Positions 33,132 to 42,334 of a stretch of 64,000 nt of DNA are shown here, piece after piece. The position numbers and the translations under genes are program-made. The DNA is from DATKRB01 sp035532415 (lineage in GTDB: Bacteria; Actinomycetota; Acidimicrobiia; Acidimicrobiales; RAAP-2), in contig DATKRB010000055.1 in assembly GCA_035532415.1 (NCBI GenBank), positions 1-64,000 of the forward strand. Direction: 5' to 3'. Each line of letters opens with the position of its first letter. The stretch's first letter is position 1. The notes under the pieces are model-generated. The model had not been told where the DNA came from and made no database searches. It worked only from the letters and a program-made list of their open reading frames with translations.

Positions 33132-34217
33132 GTGCAGCGCCCGCCACGTCGCCGTTCGCGCGTGCGGCGGCGAGTGCGTCTCCTGAGGACCGCGGCGATC
33201 GCGTCGGGCGCCGCACTGCTCCTCGTCCTGGTCCTCCTCGGGACCGGGGCGCGGCCCAACCCGGGCGGGCGGTCCGCCACCGCCAGCACGGTCCCGTCGA
33301 CCACGGTCGTAGCCCATGGCGGCCCGTACGCGGTGGGGACCACCGCCTTGCCCCTGATCGAGCCTGCGACCACCGCGACCCCGGCGCGTTCCCTCCCCAC
33401 CGCCGTGCGGTACCCGGCCCAGGGGCAACCCGGCGGGGCCGAGACGGCGGGGCCTCCCGCGTACCGTGCCGGCGGACCCTACCCGCTGGTCGTCTTCTCT
33501 CAGGGCTACGAGATCGCCGCCGAGTCGTACGCGGGACTGCTCCAACACTGGGCGTCGGCCGGTTACGTCGTCGTCGACCCGACCTATCCGTTCACCGACC
33601 CCGGCCCCCCGGGCTCCCCGGGCGGACCGAACGAGGCGGACATCGCGAACCACCCGGCAGACCTGCGGTTCGTCATCTCCGCGATCCTCGGTCTGAGCGC
33701 CGCGCACGGCGGTGTCCTCTCGGGCCTCGTGAACCCGAACGAGATTGCAGTGGTCGGCCACTCCGACGGCGGTGACGTCAGCCTGGCGACGGCGGTGGAC
33801 CCCTGCTGCAAGGATTCGCTGGTGAAGGCCGCGATCATCCTCTCGGGAGCCGAGCTCGCCGCCTTCGGCAACACCTACTATGCGCAGGGGAGCGTTCCGC
33901 TCCTGGTGGTGCAGGGGACGGCCGACACGATAAACCCGCCGCCGTGCAGCATCCAGCTGTACAACGCGGCACCCTCGCCCAAGTACTACCTGAGCCTCCT
34001 CGGGGCAACGCACGAGCCGCCCTATCTCGACCCGGGACCACTCCGGACCTTGGTGGAGACGACGACCACGGACTTCTTGGACGGCTACCTGAAGGGGCGG
34101 TCGACGGCCCTCCCCGCGCTGGTCGCCTCGGGAACGGTTGCGGGGCAGGCGACCGTGAGCACCGCGGCCTCGCTCGGTCAGCCGGCCGGCACCTGTCCGG
34201 GGGCACCCGCCGGCTGA
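33132..34217 (+). CDS. secreted or anchored alpha/beta hydrolase (cutinase/PETase-like superfamily)
   Basis: 361 residues. An Arg-rich head and membrane segment (about 22-37, AAIASGAALLLVLVLLGTG) are followed by a hydrolase domain: strand and oxyanion part YPLVVFSQGYEIAAESYAGL, nucleophile elbow AVVGHSDGGDVSLA (Ser), Asp in QGTADTINPP and His in LLGATHEPPYL. The lay-out resembles dienelactone-hydrolase/PET-hydrolase relatives. Two Cys pairs (DPCCKD, PPCS) could be disulfides. Active on esters outside the membrane. GTG start; the frame cannot extend far upstream. Confidence 0.8.
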   Translation: MQRPPRRRSRVRRRVRLLRTAAIASGAALLLVLVLLGTGARPNPGGRSATASTVPSTTVVAHGGPYAVGTTALPLIEPATTATPARSLPTAVRYPAQGQPGGAETAGPPAYRAGGPYPLVVFSQGYEIAAESYAGLLQHWASAGYVVVDPTYPFTDPGPPGSPGGPNEADIANHPADLRFVISAILGLSAAHGGVLSGLVNPNEIAVVGHSDGGDVSLATAVDPCCKDSLVKAAIILSGAELAAFGNTYYAQGSVPLLVVQGTADTINPPPCSIQLYNAAPSPKYYLSLLGATHEPPYLDPGPLRTLVETTTTDFLDGYLKGRSTALPALVASGTVAGQATVSTAASLGQPAGTCPGAPAG

Positions 34218-34235
34218 CCGCCTTCGGGGACCCGC

Positions 34236-35708
34236 TCACCCGTTGCGCGCCAGCGCTGCCTGCACCATGGCGTTGATGATCGGCCCGGAGTTCTCGGCGC
34301 CCGTGGAGGACGGCACCTGCTGGGGGAGCACGACCGCCACCGCCACCCGGGGGCTGTTGGCCGGGGCGAACGCGATCATCCAGTCGGTCGTGAACTGGTT
34401 GGTGACACCCGTCTCGGCGGTGCCCGTCTTGGCCGCCACCTGGTCCTGGGGGGGGAAGCCCACCCCGGCGGCGGTCCCGTTCGAAGCGGTCACGACGCTC
34501 TGCATGAGGCTGTTCACCGTCGACGCCGTCTGCGGGCTCGTCGCCCTCAGCCAGGGTGTCGGCTGATAGGCGGTGACCAGGGAACCCTGGTCCGTCCGGA
34601 CCTGGTCCATCAGGTGGGGGGTCATGACGACGCCGCCGTTGGCCACGCCGGCGGCGACCAGGGCCATCTGCAGCGCGGTGGCCGAGACGTCCTGCTGGCC
34701 GATGGAGGAGTAGGCCAGGCCGGGCTGGTTGTAGCGGAGCTGTGCCGGCGTCGGGAAGCTCGACGCGGACACATTGGGGATGTCGAGGGGGGGGACCGAG
34801 TCGAAGCCGTACGCCTTCGCCTGGGTGTACATGGCCGGCGCGCCGATCTGCAGGCCGAGGAGGGCGTAGCCGGTGTCGCACGAGGGGGGCAGCATCTGGG
34901 CGATCGTGCCACCACAATTCTCGCTGGCGTAGTTGTGGAAGGGCAGGTTCGTCCCCGGGAGGGCGGTCTGCGTGACCGGCGGCGTGTTGAAGCTCGCCAG
35001 GCTCGGCTTCAGGTCGTACACCGCGGAGGTGGTCACGATCTTGAACGTCGATCCGGGCGCGAAGGACTCGTGATAGGCGAGGGAGTCGAAATGGGTGAAG
35101 CCCTCGGGGTCCGGCTGCAGGTCCGCGAAGTCGGCTGCTTTCTCGGTGGCGACGTCGGGCGACGACAGCAGGTTGGGGTCGTACGTCGGGTTGGAGTACA
35201 TGGCCTCTATCGCGCCCGACGTCGGATCGATCACCACCACGGCACCGTCCCGGCCGGCGAGCTCGCGTTGGGCCAGCTTCTGCAGCGAGGGGACGACCGT
35301 GAGGGTGACGTTGTCCGTGCTCCTCGGCGGGGGAGTGAGGAGCTGCCCGAGCGTCCGTGCCGGATGGGAGTGGGCGATCAGGTACTGGTTGTACTGGTAC
35401 TCGACGCCGGAGGTGCCCAGGTACAGTGACGAGTACCCCACGATCTGGGCGTAAAGGGACCCCTGGGGGTACCGGCGCATGTAGTGGTAGGCCCCTTGGT
35501 TCGTCTTGACGGACTGGGCCAGCACCGATCCGTCGGCCGCGAGGATGTAGCCGCGCTGGTTGTCGAAGGCCAGCACCTCGTTCCGGGGATTGCTCGGGGA
35601 GCTGACCAGCTGCGGCGCCATCCGGAATTGCACGTTCACCAGCTGCGCCATCAGCAGCGAGAAGGCCACGATGAAGGCGACGCCGAGCAACCTGATGCGG
35701 CGTCCCAC
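34236..35708 (-). CDS. class B penicillin-binding protein (PbpA-like transpeptidase)
   Basis: 490 residues. An N-terminal span (LLGVAFIVAFSLLMAQLVNV) and dimerisation region with RGYILAADGSVLAQS precede the transpeptidase domain: SxxK in FAPGSTFKIVTTSAV (Ser nucleophile), second motif PPSCDTGYALLG and third motif AAKTGTAETG. The second motif reads Ser-Cys-Asp where SxN is the rule. It lacks PASTA repeats. Role: peptidoglycan cross-linking outside the membrane. It stands alone, without the ftsW/rodA, kinase or phosphatase genes that usually flank pbpA. Confidence 0.9.
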   Translation of the reverse strand: MGRRIRLLGVAFIVAFSLLMAQLVNVQFRMAPQLVSSPSNPRNEVLAFDNQRGYILAADGSVLAQSVKTNQGAYHYMRRYPQGSLYAQIVGYSSLYLGTSGVEYQYNQYLIAHSHPARTLGQLLTPPPRSTDNVTLTVVPSLQKLAQRELAGRDGAVVVIDPTSGAIEAMYSNPTYDPNLLSSPDVATEKAADFADLQPDPEGFTHFDSLAYHESFAPGSTFKIVTTSAVYDLKPSLASFNTPPVTQTALPGTNLPFHNYASENCGGTIAQMLPPSCDTGYALLGLQIGAPAMYTQAKAYGFDSVPPLDIPNVSASSFPTPAQLRYNQPGLAYSSIGQQDVSATALQMALVAAGVANGGVVMTPHLMDQVRTDQGSLVTAYQPTPWLRATSPQTASTVNSLMQSVVTASNGTAAGVGFPPQDQVAAKTGTAETGVTNQFTTDWMIAFAPANSPRVAVAVVLPQQVPSSTGAENSGPIINAMVQAALARNG

Positions 35709-35884
35709 ATCGCAGAGCGTACCTACGATCTGCGTGGTCGCGCGTTCAACCGCAATGGGACGATCGGCGGGCGGCGAGTCGACGCCCGGCTCGCCGGCCC
35801 ACGCCCGCTCGGGCCGTAGGGTGTGCGAGTCCCGTCATGAGATCGACAGGTTCGCCCGCCTACGATGGCCGGCGGGAAGGCAAG

Positions 35885-36646
35885 GTGCATCACGTGCGAG
35901 CGTCACAATCCGAAGAACCCCCCCGGCGAACGCTGGCATCGTTCGCCAGCGAGCATTCGATCCGCAACCAGTACAAGACCTGGGAATCGAGAGCGGAGAG
36001 TTGGGACCGCGAGAATTCCTCGGCCGTGCAGCCGGTTGCCGACGCCCTGCTCGACATGCTCGACGTGGGCCCTGGCGCGCGGGTCATCGATCTCGGATGC
36101 GGTACCGGTCGCCTTGCGCTCCCGATCGCACAGCTCGGCGCCGAGGTGTTGGCGGTCGACGTGAGCCCGGCCATGATCGACGAGCTCGCGCAGCAGGCGA
36201 GAACGCTGGGCCTCACCTCGGTCCAGACCATGGTCGCGCCGTTGGAGCGACTGTCGCTCTCCCCGGACGACTACGACCTGATCGTGTCGAATTACGCCCT
36301 GCACCACCTGCGCAACGACGACAAGACCCGGCTCGTGGCGGCAACCTACCGGTGGTTGCGCCCTGGTGGTCGTCTGGTGATCGCGGACATGATGTTCGGT
36401 AGAGGCGCCACCCGTGGCGACCGCCAGATCATCGCGTCGAAGGTGCGGACCATGGCCAGGAAGGGATTGCCGGGGTACTGGAGGATCCTCAAGAACTCCT
36501 TCCGCTTCATGTTCCGGGTACAGGAACGACCGCTTCCCCAGGACGAGTGGCGCCGCCTCTTGGCGACGGCGGGGTTCGTCGACGTGGAGTCCCAGGCGGT
36601 CCGGGCCGAGGCCGGGATCGTCGCTGGTCGCAAGCCCCAGCCGTAG
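35885..36646 (+). CDS. class I SAM-dependent methyltransferase
   Basis: 253 residues. SAM-binding motif I VIDLGCGTGRLALPIAQLG, then AVDVSPAMIDELAQQA, DDYDLIVSNYALHHL (motif II) and RWLRPGGRLVIADMMFG (motif III). C-terminal helices resemble UbiE/COQ5-type enzymes acting on small or lipid substrates. The GTG at 35885 has GGGAAGG upstream; an in-frame ATG at 35837 would add 16 residues and has no clear ribosome-binding site. Converges with the glycosidase gene. Confidence 0.82.
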   Translation: MHHVRASQSEEPPRRTLASFASEHSIRNQYKTWESRAESWDRENSSAVQPVADALLDMLDVGPGARVIDLGCGTGRLALPIAQLGAEVLAVDVSPAMIDELAQQARTLGLTSVQTMVAPLERLSLSPDDYDLIVSNYALHHLRNDDKTRLVAATYRWLRPGGRLVIADMMFGRGATRGDRQIIASKVRTMARKGLPGYWRILKNSFRFMFRVQERPLPQDEWRRLLATAGFVDVESQAVRAEAGIVAGRKPQP

Positions 36647-36748
36647 AGCCCGATCGAGAGCAGCGCGATCCACCCCTCCCCGAGGACCTGAAGGAACCGG
36701 TCCTGCAGGACGAGGTCCACCCATGCCCCGTCAGGCCCTCCGTGCACC

Positions 36749-37993
36749 TCACCCGCCCAGTGCCGAGGACATGGTGATGAAGTCCCGTACCCACCATGAC
36801 GCGAAGTACCGCCCCGGCGTCCCGGTCATGTTCGGGAGCAGCTCGGTACCGTTGGCGGGGGTGGCCGGGCCCGTCGGCGTGGCGGGCTGGTACGTGCTGA
36901 GGTTGACCCAGTCGGTATTGATGTCGAGCTCCATGGCCCGGACCGCGCCTGCCCGCACGAGCAGGTTGGCCAGGTCGGTGATGTTGAGGCCCGGGCCGCC
37001 CACGTACACGAGGGCCCCGTTCGCGGTGATCCCCAGCCCCGAGCGCCAGACGTACACCGCGTTGCCCAATGTCGCACCCCATTGGGTGGTGTCGGCGGAG
37101 TTCAACCCCGGAACCGGTTGGCCGTTTTGGACCAGGAGGCTCAGATTCTGGCGCACCGATACGACGTTGGGGGTCATGGTCACGTCGCGCCCCCACGCGC
37201 CGACCGTCGAGCTGCCGTTGCGGTAGACGACGAAGGAGGCCGCCCCGGGCTGCAGGGGGATCACCAACCTCCCGTCGGTGTAGTACCCGCCGTTGGCCGC
37301 CGACATGAGGAACCCGGCGTTGAACGCGGCGACCAGGGACCCGGCGGCGGCCGGTTGGATCGGAGCGGTGTGGGTATAGGGCCCCCCACCGGGTATCTGG
37401 CTGCCCGAGTACAAGGTTGCCTTCAGCAGCTTGGTGTCCATCCAGGCCACCCCGACCACGTAGCTCGTGTGGATCGCATCGGGTCGCAAGGTGGTCTCGT
37501 AGACCGCAGGAAGCCCGCCGACCCGGCGCCCCGCCGGCGACCACTGGCCCTCGCCGGGGACGGCCGGGCTGGCGAAGGGCACGATGGGCGCGGGGGGCGG
37601 GAGGTGGGCGGGCCCGGTGCTGACCGCCACCGGCGCGGCACCAGGGCGACGGATCGACCCGGTTGGGAGCTTTCCACCCACCCTCGGGGCATGGTGGCTG
37701 TACCACTCGTTCTCCGCCCAGTTCACGACGCTCGCCGCCCCGTGACCCCGGGCCCACTCGGCGAAGCGGGCGGGCAGCGAGCTGCCGAGTGCCGGGTTGG
37801 TCAGCGCTCCTCCGAGGGAGACGGCGACCCACACGAGGACCCCCACCAGCACCAGGGTGACGGCGGCGAGGACCTGCCGGCGGCGGTAGGACCGCTGCCG
37901 TCTCCGGTGACGCGGCGGTGTGCCGTGCGGTCGGGGGCCGCGCTCGTCGGCGCCGATCTCGCGGGAGCGAAGCACCGATCGATCGGCCGTCAT
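36749..37993 (-). CDS. phosphodiester glycosidase family (NAGPA-domain) protein, membrane anchored
   Basis: 414 residues. A basic head (RRRQRSYRRRQ), one anchor (about 42-60, VLAAVTLVLVGVLVWVAVSL) and a linker lead to an outer NAGPA domain: LVAAFNAGFLMSAANGGYYT, GRLVIPLQPGAASFVVYRNG, TITANG-like GLGITANGALVYVGGPGLN and MELDINTDWVNLSTYQP. Such proteins hydrolyse sugar-phosphodiester bonds in cell-wall or capsule polymers. Its start overlaps the stop of the cytochrome gene upstream by 4 bases, so it belongs to the locus B transcript. Confidence 0.82.
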   Translation of the reverse strand: MTADRSVLRSREIGADERGPRPHGTPPRHRRRQRSYRRRQVLAAVTLVLVGVLVWVAVSLGGALTNPALGSSLPARFAEWARGHGAASVVNWAENEWYSHHAPRVGGKLPTGSIRRPGAAPVAVSTGPAHLPPPAPIVPFASPAVPGEGQWSPAGRRVGGLPAVYETTLRPDAIHTSYVVGVAWMDTKLLKATLYSGSQIPGGGPYTHTAPIQPAAAGSLVAAFNAGFLMSAANGGYYTDGRLVIPLQPGAASFVVYRNGSSTVGAWGRDVTMTPNVVSVRQNLSLLVQNGQPVPGLNSADTTQWGATLGNAVYVWRSGLGITANGALVYVGGPGLNITDLANLLVRAGAVRAMELDINTDWVNLSTYQPATPTGPATPANGTELLPNMTGTPGRYFASWWVRDFITMSSALGG

Positions 37994-38646
37994 CCGTGCA
38001 CCGGATAGCCCGACGCCAACCACGCTCCGACCCGGGGCACCACGAGGACGGCCAGCACGAAACCGAAGGCCAGGCTCACGGCGATGGCCCACTGGCGCAG
38101 CCCGGCCCCGTCCACCTGGCGCCGGGTCCGCCGGACCCAGTCGCGAGGCGCCAGTCGCGCCGTGTCGAGCAGGTGGCCCAGCACGTGCACGGCCATGGCG
38201 CCAAGCCACACGACGAAGGTGGCCTTGTGCAGGAACAGCATCTGTGAGCGCCACGCCGTAGGCCCGAGCAGCAGGACGATCCCGGTCGCGAACACGGCGA
38301 GCGTCAGGGTGACGACGATCGGACCGAGCAGGCGGAGGATGGCCGGCGGCGGCCCTTTGCGGCGGTACTCGGGGGAGCCGAGATAGTACCGGCCGAATCG
38401 CCACATGGTGCTGCCCATCTTGAGGAGCACCGGCGGCACGAGCAGCATGCCGATGAAGACGTGTGGGGTGATCAACGTCCGGATCTGCAGGACCGTCACC
38501 CCTTCGGCGGCGAGCAGGACCAGGAGCACGGCGGCCGTGGAGCCGGTGAGCCGGGCGTTGCCCTCGACGCCGGTCCGCCGCCGGCGCCGCCCCCGCGGTC
38601 CTTGGACGCCGAGTCCCGGGCGACTTTCGGGGTAGCGGGTGCTCAT
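37990..38646 (-). CDS. b-type cytochrome-like integral membrane protein, locus B
   Basis: 218 residues with about four to five membrane spans (LTGSTAAVLLVLLAAEGVTV, LITPHVFIGMLLVPPVLLKM, IVVTLTLAVFATGIVLLLG, FVVWLGAMAVHVLGHLLDTA, WAIAVSLAFGFVLAVLVVP). His residues in spans (TPHVFIG, FLHKATF, AVHVLGHLL) fit heme b ligands as in cytochrome b561/DUF4405-type proteins. It likely passes electrons across the membrane. It sits downstream of the ferredoxin and NuoF-like genes in one operon. Confidence 0.75.
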   Translation of the reverse strand: MSTRYPESRPGLGVQGPRGRRRRRTGVEGNARLTGSTAAVLLVLLAAEGVTVLQIRTLITPHVFIGMLLVPPVLLKMGSTMWRFGRYYLGSPEYRRKGPPPAILRLLGPIVVTLTLAVFATGIVLLLGPTAWRSQMLFLHKATFVVWLGAMAVHVLGHLLDTARLAPRDWVRRTRRQVDGAGLRQWAIAVSLAFGFVLAVLVVPRVGAWLASGYPVHG

Positions 38647-38671
38647 CGATCCGATCGCCCGGTCGTCGGGA

Positions 38672-38887
38672 TCACTGGCGACGCTCCAGAAGGTGCAGGG
38701 CCAACCGGGGACAGGAGAGGACGGCGCGCCGAGCATGCTCCAGCTGCGAAACGGGGATGTCGCCGCCGTCGACGATCGGATAGCCCCAGGGATCCATGGC
38801 GATCCGCTCGGGAAAGAGCTCGGCGCAGAGCCCGCGACCGTCGCAGGACGTGGGGTCGATCACGAGCGACACATGCCACCTCACCAT
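38672..38887 (-). CDS. small ferredoxin ([3Fe-4S]-type), locus B
   Basis: 71 residues: VIDPTSCDGRGLCAELFPE then ARRAVLSCPRLALHLL. The three cysteines in C-x5-C...C-P spacing match the [3Fe-4S] ferredoxins that often serve P450s or membrane oxidoreductases. The ATG start overlaps the end of the NuoF-like gene by 7 bases. Given its place, it probably carries electrons from the NuoF-like protein to the membrane cytochromes, but it might also serve the P450 at 24922. Confidence 0.85.
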   Translation of the reverse strand: MVRWHVSLVIDPTSCDGRGLCAELFPERIAMDPWGYPIVDGGDIPVSQLEHARRAVLSCPRLALHLLERRQ

Positions 38888-40221
38888 GCCCGGAGCTCCC
38901 GTACCCTCGTGCGGGCAGAGCGCGAAGCCGGCAACGGCAGGAAGCCCCGCGCGCCGGTCATCTGGCACGGCCCGTGGCGCAGGTGCGTGGCGACCTCGTC
39001 ACCGAACACCGAGCACGCGCTCAGCACGAAGCGGGCGACCCCGTCGGGGTGACGGCATGCTCCTCGCCCCTCCACCAGGGCGCAGAGCTCGCGAATGCGT
39101 TCCACGCTGGCGCCCGGCGACCTCGGGCGGAAGGCGAGCGCCTCGGCCGCCTCGGCGAGCGCCCCCAGGCCGTGCACGCACGGCCCGCACTGCCCGGCCC
39201 CCTGTTGCTCCATGTACCGCACCACGCGAGCCATCTCGGCGAGCGGGCACACCGAACGGGGGAGGAGGGCGACCACCCCGGCGCCGAGGGAGGACCGGCG
39301 ATGTCGGGCGGACGTCTCGGTCAGGTCGAGCTCGAGCAGCGTCGACATCGAAACCCAGCCGCCGCCGTAGCCGCCGAGAAGGGCTCCCCGGTACTCGCTC
39401 GCCGTTCCGGACGACAACCCCAGCACGTCCCGGAGGGGAGCCCCGAGCGGCGCCTCCACCACAGTGGGCTCCTCGGAACGGCCCGTCACGGTCAGGAGCA
39501 TGGTGCCCGGAGCTCGATCGGTGCCCAGGGAGCGGAACCACGGTGCACCGAGCCGGGCGATCAGGGCGACATGGGCCAGGGTCTCGACGTTCTGCACCAG
39601 TGTGGGCCGGCCCCCGACGCCCCGCTCACGGACCGGCTGCAGCCCGACGAAGGACGGCACGGCATCGTGTCTGCCGTCCAGCGCGCTCACCACGGCCGAT
39701 TCCTGCCCGGCGAGGAAGGCGTCGGGGGCGTCGACCACCTCGATCTCCACCGGGTCCAACCCGTGGTGGCGACGCGCCGCCACGGCTCGTTGCACGCCCG
39801 GCACGAGGCCGGCCGGGACGTAGGCGACGACCCGTGTGGCGCCCAGCGCGACGGCGGCGGAGGTGGCACCGTCGAGCACGAGGTGGGGCAGCCGGGCGAG
39901 CAGGAGCGCGTCCTTCATGCTTGCCGGCTCACCCTCGGCGCCATTGGCCACCACCACCGGTCGCCGTAGGCGTCGGGCGCCCACCGAGCGCCATTTCGTG
40001 GCCACGGGGAACCACGCCCCGCCGTGACCGACGAGGCCGCCGGCCTCGAGCTCGTCGACCAGGCCACCCCTCAGGCGTCCGAGGTCGAGGGAACCCCAAC
40101 GGGCGAGATGTTCCCCCAAGCCGACCGGCTCTCCTCCCGCCGGCTCCAACCCGGCCAGGAGCCGCGGCAACACGCCACCACGCGGACCGCGGGTCTGGCG
40201 CGTCCTCACCGGGGTGCTCAC
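38881..40221 (-). CDS. NuoF-like NADH-binding/SLBB iron-sulfur protein, locus B
   Basis: 446 residues resembling the 51-kDa subunit of complex I. The NADH/FMN part has GLVGHGGAWFPVATKW and VVVANGAEGEPASMKDALLL. An SLBB-like middle (ALLGGYGGGWVSM) follows, and the C-terminal iron-sulfur part is EQQGAGQCGPCVHGLGALAE with a later Cys in RGACRHPDG. No other Nuo subunits are near, so it is a stand-alone NADH-oxidising module coupled to the ferredoxin. It overlaps both neighbours by 4 to 7 bases. Confidence 0.85.
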   Translation of the reverse strand: MSTPVRTRQTRGPRGGVLPRLLAGLEPAGGEPVGLGEHLARWGSLDLGRLRGGLVDELEAGGLVGHGGAWFPVATKWRSVGARRLRRPVVVANGAEGEPASMKDALLLARLPHLVLDGATSAAVALGATRVVAYVPAGLVPGVQRAVAARRHHGLDPVEIEVVDAPDAFLAGQESAVVSALDGRHDAVPSFVGLQPVRERGVGGRPTLVQNVETLAHVALIARLGAPWFRSLGTDRAPGTMLLTVTGRSEEPTVVEAPLGAPLRDVLGLSSGTASEYRGALLGGYGGGWVSMSTLLELDLTETSARHRRSSLGAGVVALLPRSVCPLAEMARVVRYMEQQGAGQCGPCVHGLGALAEAAEALAFRPRSPGASVERIRELCALVEGRGACRHPDGVARFVLSACSVFGDEVATHLRHGPCQMTGARGFLPLPASRSARTRVRELRAW

Positions 40222-41369
40222 CGGCCCGAGCCTTCACCGGATCGGCCGGCTGCGGTACCGGACACGGTACCGGTTACCGCGCCGGTCGCCCGGTCGAGCG
40301 CGAGCTGCATCGTGAGGTTCTCCGACACGCCCGATCCACCGACGGTCGCGGCGACGGTCGAGCCCTCGAGCGAGGTCACGACGCCCTGCTGGACCCCGAA
40401 GGTGACCTGGCTCGACGTCATGGACACCCCGCCGTCGACCGCCGGGCCGATGAGGGTCACCACGAGCGGCAGGCCATCGCCCTGCACGCGCATGGAGATC
40501 ACGACCTTCAACAGTCCGGCACCGTCGGGACCCGAGACCGAATAGGTGCCGCTGAGCGCGCTCGAGAACGTTGTCGCCGGAGCCGATCCCGTCGAACCCG
40601 CCGGTGCCGGTGCCGTGGTCGGGGCCGGGCCCGGCGCCCGACCCGACGACGAAGTGGTGCCGGTGCCCGAGCCCAATTGTGCGAGGAGCGCCGTCGACGT
40701 GCCCGCGCGCCGAGCCCAGCCGGGCTGCATCGGTCCGGTGAGCGCGAACACGGTGATCCCGAGCAGCACGACGGCCCCGCTCGCGGCGGCGCCGACGCGC
40801 CGCCCGGGCCGTATGGTGCGGCGGGCCGCCAGGCGCCAGCCGGCCGCACCGACCACGGCGACGACGCACAGGACGTCGACGGTCAGCGCTCCCGGCAACC
40901 TGGTATCGCTCCCGGACCCCAGGCCGTGCACCAGGGCGATGGGCCAGCACGCGTAGGCCAGCCAGTGCACCCCGCGCCAGGCGCGTACCCCGATCCGCCG
41001 GCGCAGCCCGCTGGTGACCGCCACCGTCAGGAGGAGGTCGAAGCCAAACGCGCCGAGCCCCACCCAGATCGGACGGTACGGAGAGCGGAACGGGATCACC
41101 GCATCGGCAATTCCGATCGGCACGTAGCCGTCGGCCACGGTCGTCACCACGTGCACGACGACGAGGGCCACGCAGAAGAGCGACAGATTGCGATGCACCG
41201 TCTGCGAGAGGAACCGGGGCCAGCGCTCGGAGGTCCATCCCACCGACGAGACGATGCCGAGGACGAGGGTGGCCGAGAGAAGGATCAGCGAGACGAGACC
41301 CGTCGCCCGGGTCAGGTACCAAAGGGCCGTCGTGCCGTGGGGGGCCGCGGCGGCGAGGAAGGGGTTCAT
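40218..41369 (-). CDS. ferric-reductase-like transmembrane protein with outer C-terminal domain, locus B
   Basis: 383 residues. Six or so spans in the first 220 residues carry His expected to hold heme (SQTVHRNLSLFCVALVVVHV, WRGVHWLAYACWPIALVHGL). A Pro/Thr/Gly linker leads to an outer domain (FSSALSGTYSVSGPDGAGLL, VSMTSSQVTFG, TGTVSGTAAG). The outer domain lacks a clear SGATxT flavinylation motif; VSMTSSQVT is the nearest. There is no FAD/NAD module, unlike the locus A protein, so electrons would come from the NuoF-like protein or ferredoxin. Confidence 0.8.
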   Translation of the reverse strand: MNPFLAAAAPHGTTALWYLTRATGLVSLILLSATLVLGIVSSVGWTSERWPRFLSQTVHRNLSLFCVALVVVHVVTTVADGYVPIGIADAVIPFRSPYRPIWVGLGAFGFDLLLTVAVTSGLRRRIGVRAWRGVHWLAYACWPIALVHGLGSGSDTRLPGALTVDVLCVVAVVGAAGWRLAARRTIRPGRRVGAAASGAVVLLGITVFALTGPMQPGWARRAGTSTALLAQLGSGTGTTSSSGRAPGPAPTTAPAPAGSTGSAPATTFSSALSGTYSVSGPDGAGLLKVVISMRVQGDGLPLVVTLIGPAVDGGVSMTSSQVTFGVQQGVVTSLEGSTVAATVGGSGVSENLTMQLALDRATGAVTGTVSGTAAGRSGEGSGR

Positions 41370-42334
41370 GCGGAGACCTCCATCTCCGCACCCGGTCGGC
41401 CGTCCTCGGGCCACCCGGCGACGTAGCGCGCCGCGCCGTCCGTCCCGACGAGCCGCGCCGGGAGCCGGAGCGACGACAGCCAGGCCAGGGCGTCGGGTCC
41501 CTTCACCATGGCGGCCGTGGCCGCCGCGTTGGCCTCGACGCACGTCGCCGCGGCCACCGAGACGGTCCGCCACGTCACCGTGGCCGGCAGACCACTGGCC
41601 GGGTCGATGATGTGGTGGACGACCTCGGAGCCGAGCTTCCACCGGCGGGCTCCGATGCCGGAGGTTGCCAGCCCACCCGACCGTATGGTCACCGCCTCCG
41701 CCGTCCCGGTGGCGGTGCACACGTCGCCCAGGCCGATGGGAAAGCCGCCCGGGGGAGGGGCCCCGGCGACGGCCACGTCCCCTCCCAAGGACACGAGCAC
41801 CCCGCAACCGAGGGTCGTGCCCGCCGCTTCGGCCACCCGGTCGGCCGCCAGGGCTTTGGCGGTGGCGCCCAGGTCGACAAGGGTGCCCTCGGGCAGCCGG
41901 ACCGTTCCCCTCCCCGGGTCGACCTCGATGCTCCGCCAACCCGGGACCGCTCGGGCGGGCGGGAGGCGCCCGGGAACGCCCGCCGCGATCGCGGAGAAGT
42001 CCCTGTCGTACCCGAGCCGGCACAGCGCCGCCCCGACGGTCGGGTCCAGAGCGCCGTCGGTCGCCTCCGCCATGCGCATCGCCAATCGGATGGCCTGCAG
42101 AAGCTCCGGGCTGACCCGGACCGGACGTCCGCCCGCCCCGTGCAGCCGGGAGATCTCCGAATCGGCGCGGAAACGGCTGGCGATCCGGTCGATCCGGTCG
42201 AGCTCCCGGTGGAGGATCCTCACGGCGGCGACCAGAGCACCGGGGTCCGTGACCATCACCTCGGCTCTGGTGCCCAGGGCGGCGGTGCGGTACAGGGCGG
42301 GACGGTCCCCGGAGGCCGGGCGGACCAGCTCCAT
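41366..42334 (-). CDS. apbE: FAD:protein FMN transferase (ApbE), locus B
   Basis: 322 residues. RTAALGTRAEVMVTDPG at the N-terminus, LDRIDRIASRFRADSEISRL, TLVDLGATAKALAADRVAEA, VLVSLGGDVAVAG and NAAATAAMVKG are ApbE family positions. The usual late D-A of the metal site reads N-A here (VEANAAATAAM), so activity may differ. The target in this locus is unclear, since the neighbouring membrane protein lacks a canonical flavinylation motif. It overlaps the ferric-reductase-like gene by 4 bases and touches the small anchored protein gene upstream. Confidence 0.85.
   Translation of the reverse strand: MELVRPASGDRPALYRTAALGTRAEVMVTDPGALVAAVRILHRELDRIDRIASRFRADSEISRLHGAGGRPVRVSPELLQAIRLAMRMAEATDGALDPTVGAALCRLGYDRDFSAIAAGVPGRLPPARAVPGWRSIEVDPGRGTVRLPEGTLVDLGATAKALAADRVAEAAGTTLGCGVLVSLGGDVAVAGAPPPGGFPIGLGDVCTATGTAEAVTIRSGGLATSGIGARRWKLGSEVVHHIIDPASGLPATVTWRTVSVAAATCVEANAAATAAMVKGPDALAWLSSLRLPARLVGTDGAARYVAGWPEDGRPGAEMEVSA

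Noticed and set aside
38796..41426. An 876-codon plus-strand frame
   Set aside because: Arg/Pro/Ala-rich antisense of the NuoF-like and ferric-reductase-like genes, which carry clear motifs.
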